Shown: positions 62,548 through 64,000 of the stretch, in pieces
How the letters are laid out: each line of letters begins with the position of its first letter
How positions within the stretch are numbered: position 1 is the first letter of the stretch
Origin: Streptomyces antimycoticus
Lineage (GTDB): Bacteria > Actinomycetota > Actinomycetes > Streptomycetales > Streptomycetaceae
DNA: 64,000 nucleotides
Direction of reading: 5' to 3'
Assembly (NCBI RefSeq): GCF_005405925.1
Contig: NZ_BJHV01000001.1
Coordinates: 5,642,001-5,706,000 of the forward strand
Position numbers and translations under genes: made by a program
The notes under the pieces: generated by a model
What the model was told of the DNA's origin: nothing
What the model saw: the letters and a program-made list of their open reading frames with translations, nothing else
The model's database searches: none

Positions 62548-63992
62548 ATGGCCGACACCGACTCGCATCGCGGCCCGGCACCCGCAAGCCTGATGGCGGG
62601 GCGTTACGGACCAGGGAAGCGAGAGAAGCCGGTGCGGGTGCGAGGGAGCAGGGCTCGTACGGGCGCCCGTACGGAGTGGCGTACGGCCTGGCACCGGCTG
62701 AGCCGCCCGCACACCCACCGCCGCCGCACCCGCCTGCGCACGCTCATCGACACCGGCGCCGCGGCCGGTGGTGCCTCCGCCGACGCATTCACCGGCCCCA
62801 CCGCGGGGCCCGGCCCGGCCGAGGACGCTCACCAGGGGCTGCCGGGCCGCCGGGTGGCCCGCTGGGTTCCCGCCATCCTCATCCTCGGCGGCGTCAGCTT
62901 CGACCTGGCCACCCCGTCCGGCTACACCGCCTCGCCCTTCTTCGCCGCCGCCCCTCTGGTCGCCGCGGCGCTCTTACCGCTGCGCCAGACCGTCGTCATG
63001 GCCGTCATCGCCGTCCTCACGACCTGTCTGCTGGCGGAGTTGCACGGTGTGACGGACCCGACCCAGGCGGCCACCGAGATCGTCACGGTCGCCACCGTGA
63101 CCGTGCTGGCGGTGGCGATCAACCGTGTCGTACGCCGCAGCTACCACCGGCTCGCCTCGGCGCGCGGCGTCGCGGAGGCTGCTCAGCGCGCCGTCCTGCC
63201 CGCGCCGCCCGCCCGTCTCGCCGGGCTGGAGATCGCCGCGCGCTACGTACCGGCGGAGAAGTACGCGGCGATCGGCGGTGACCTGTACGCGGTCCAGGAC
63301 ACCCCGCACGGCGTACGGCTGACCGTCGGGGACGTACGCGGCAAGGGGCTGGGGGCCGTGGAGGTCGTGGCGATCCTGCTGGGCTGCTTCCGGGAGGCGG
63401 CGGAGCAGGAGACGACTCTGGAGGCGCTCGTGGGCCGGCTGGAGCGGGCGTTGCAGCGTGAGGGCGCCCGGCGGGCCGACCTGGAGGTGTTCGAGGGTTC
63501 ACGACGGCGGTGGTGGCCGAAATTCCGCGTGGCGACTCCACTCTGCGACTGCTCAACCGCGGCCATCCGGCGCCGCTGCTCATGGCGGAGGACGGAGCGG
63601 TGCGCGCCCTGGAGCCGGAGGCGGCGGCGCTGCCGGTGGGGATGGGGGAGTTGGCCGGGTGGCCGGACCGGGTGATGGAGCTGGGGTTCGAGGAGGGGGA
63701 GACGCTGCTGCTGTTCACGGACGGGGTGACCGAGGCCCGGGACCGCAATGGCGAGTTCTACGACCCGGCGAAGCAGCTGCGCGGTCGCCGCTTCGCCGAT
63801 CCGCAGGAGCTGCTGGACGCGTTGGTGGCCGATGTCGAGCGCCATACGGACGGCGGGACGTCGGACGACATGGCGCTGCTGGCGGTCCGCCGGACCCCGG
63901 CCCGCGGAAACGGACGGGGGAACGGGCGCGACGGCGGTGATGCGCACCGCACCGGCCTTACGGGGGACGGCGACGCTCCCCACCGTCCGTAG
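62548..63992 (+). CDS. PP2C/SpoIIE-family phosphatase, membrane-anchored (frameshifted in this sequence)
   Basis: 481 residues after repair. Basic N-terminus, three to four membrane helices (about 107-190), then a SpoIIE-type phosphatase domain: RYVPAEKYAAIGGDLYAV (first metal-binding Asp), LTVGDVRGKGLGAVE, and after the break LLNRGHPAPLL, LFTDGVTEARD and TSDDMALLAVR. These proteins dephosphorylate anti-anti-sigma factors. The frame is lost at the GGG run 63495-63497; one extra G gives EGFTTAVVAEI, the typical sequence. No anti-sigma partner is adjacent in the window. Confidence 0.87.
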
Positions 63993-64000
63993 CCGACCGG

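Overview
The window is chromosomal DNA of a Streptomyces species. It is very GC-rich, uses GTG starts freely, and carries genes in the order known from the S. coelicolor core chromosome: purD, purC, lsrL, purS-purQ-purL, purF-purM, vdh, bldC and hrpA. It also has actinobacterial families such as BldC, Lsr2, DUF3073 and valine dehydrogenase.

Layout. 1-4.6 kb: two tandem membrane-anchored Ser/Thr kinases (minus strand). 4.9-8.8 kb: a class III aminotransferase, a GntR regulator and two conserved Streptomyces proteins. 9-27 kb: most of the de novo purine pathway (purD, purC, purSQL, purF, purM), interrupted by a degenerate M48-like membrane protein, an N,N-dimethylformamidase-like protein, a phytoene-desaturase-like oxidoreductase, a response regulator, three tRNA-Gly genes (one structurally aberrant) and lsrL. 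27-39.8 kb: vdh, bldC, the RNA helicase hrpA, a membrane protein, a DUF1152 protein, an MFS transporter and a secreted protein.

39.98-50.06 kb: a complete ~10.1 kb actinomycete integrative and conjugative element (AICE) of the pSAM2 type, inserted in tRNA-Phe(GAA) and bounded by a 105-bp near-perfect direct repeat. It carries cargo (a lipoprotein and others), an ATPase-fold protein, a Pif-like Nudix protein, a KorSA-like GntR repressor, an SCO3933-family protein, a TraSA-like FtsK translocase, small spread genes, a replication initiator, xis and int. An operator-like motif, ACTYGT-N4-ACRAGT, recurs at the promoters of its regulatory and transfer genes.

50-64 kb: the chromosomal tRNA Glu-Asp-Phe cluster, a DUF1684 protein, a metallophosphoesterase, a small zinc metallopeptidase, a lipoprotein, a DEAD-box helicase with a long Arg/Asp/Asn/Gly repeat tail, tRNA-Lys, a secreted beta-helix protein, and four paralogous small secreted proteins built from a two-cysteine repeat (QSNxCDT ... 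GDIxxGSxCxN). A DUF6227-type protein and a SpoIIE phosphatase complete the region.

Sequence quality matters here. Four genes (second kinase, purC, lipoprotein at 54.4 kb, SpoIIE phosphatase) each need one extra base in a G/C homopolymer to restore their frame. A fifth (61.86 kb) may carry one surplus base. Since purC is a pathway gene, assembly error is more likely than true mutation.

The most novel-looking items are the two-cysteine repeat secreted family, the aberrant tRNA-Gly(UCC) that resembles non-proteinogenic cell-wall tRNAs, and the M48-like protein that has lost its zinc site.
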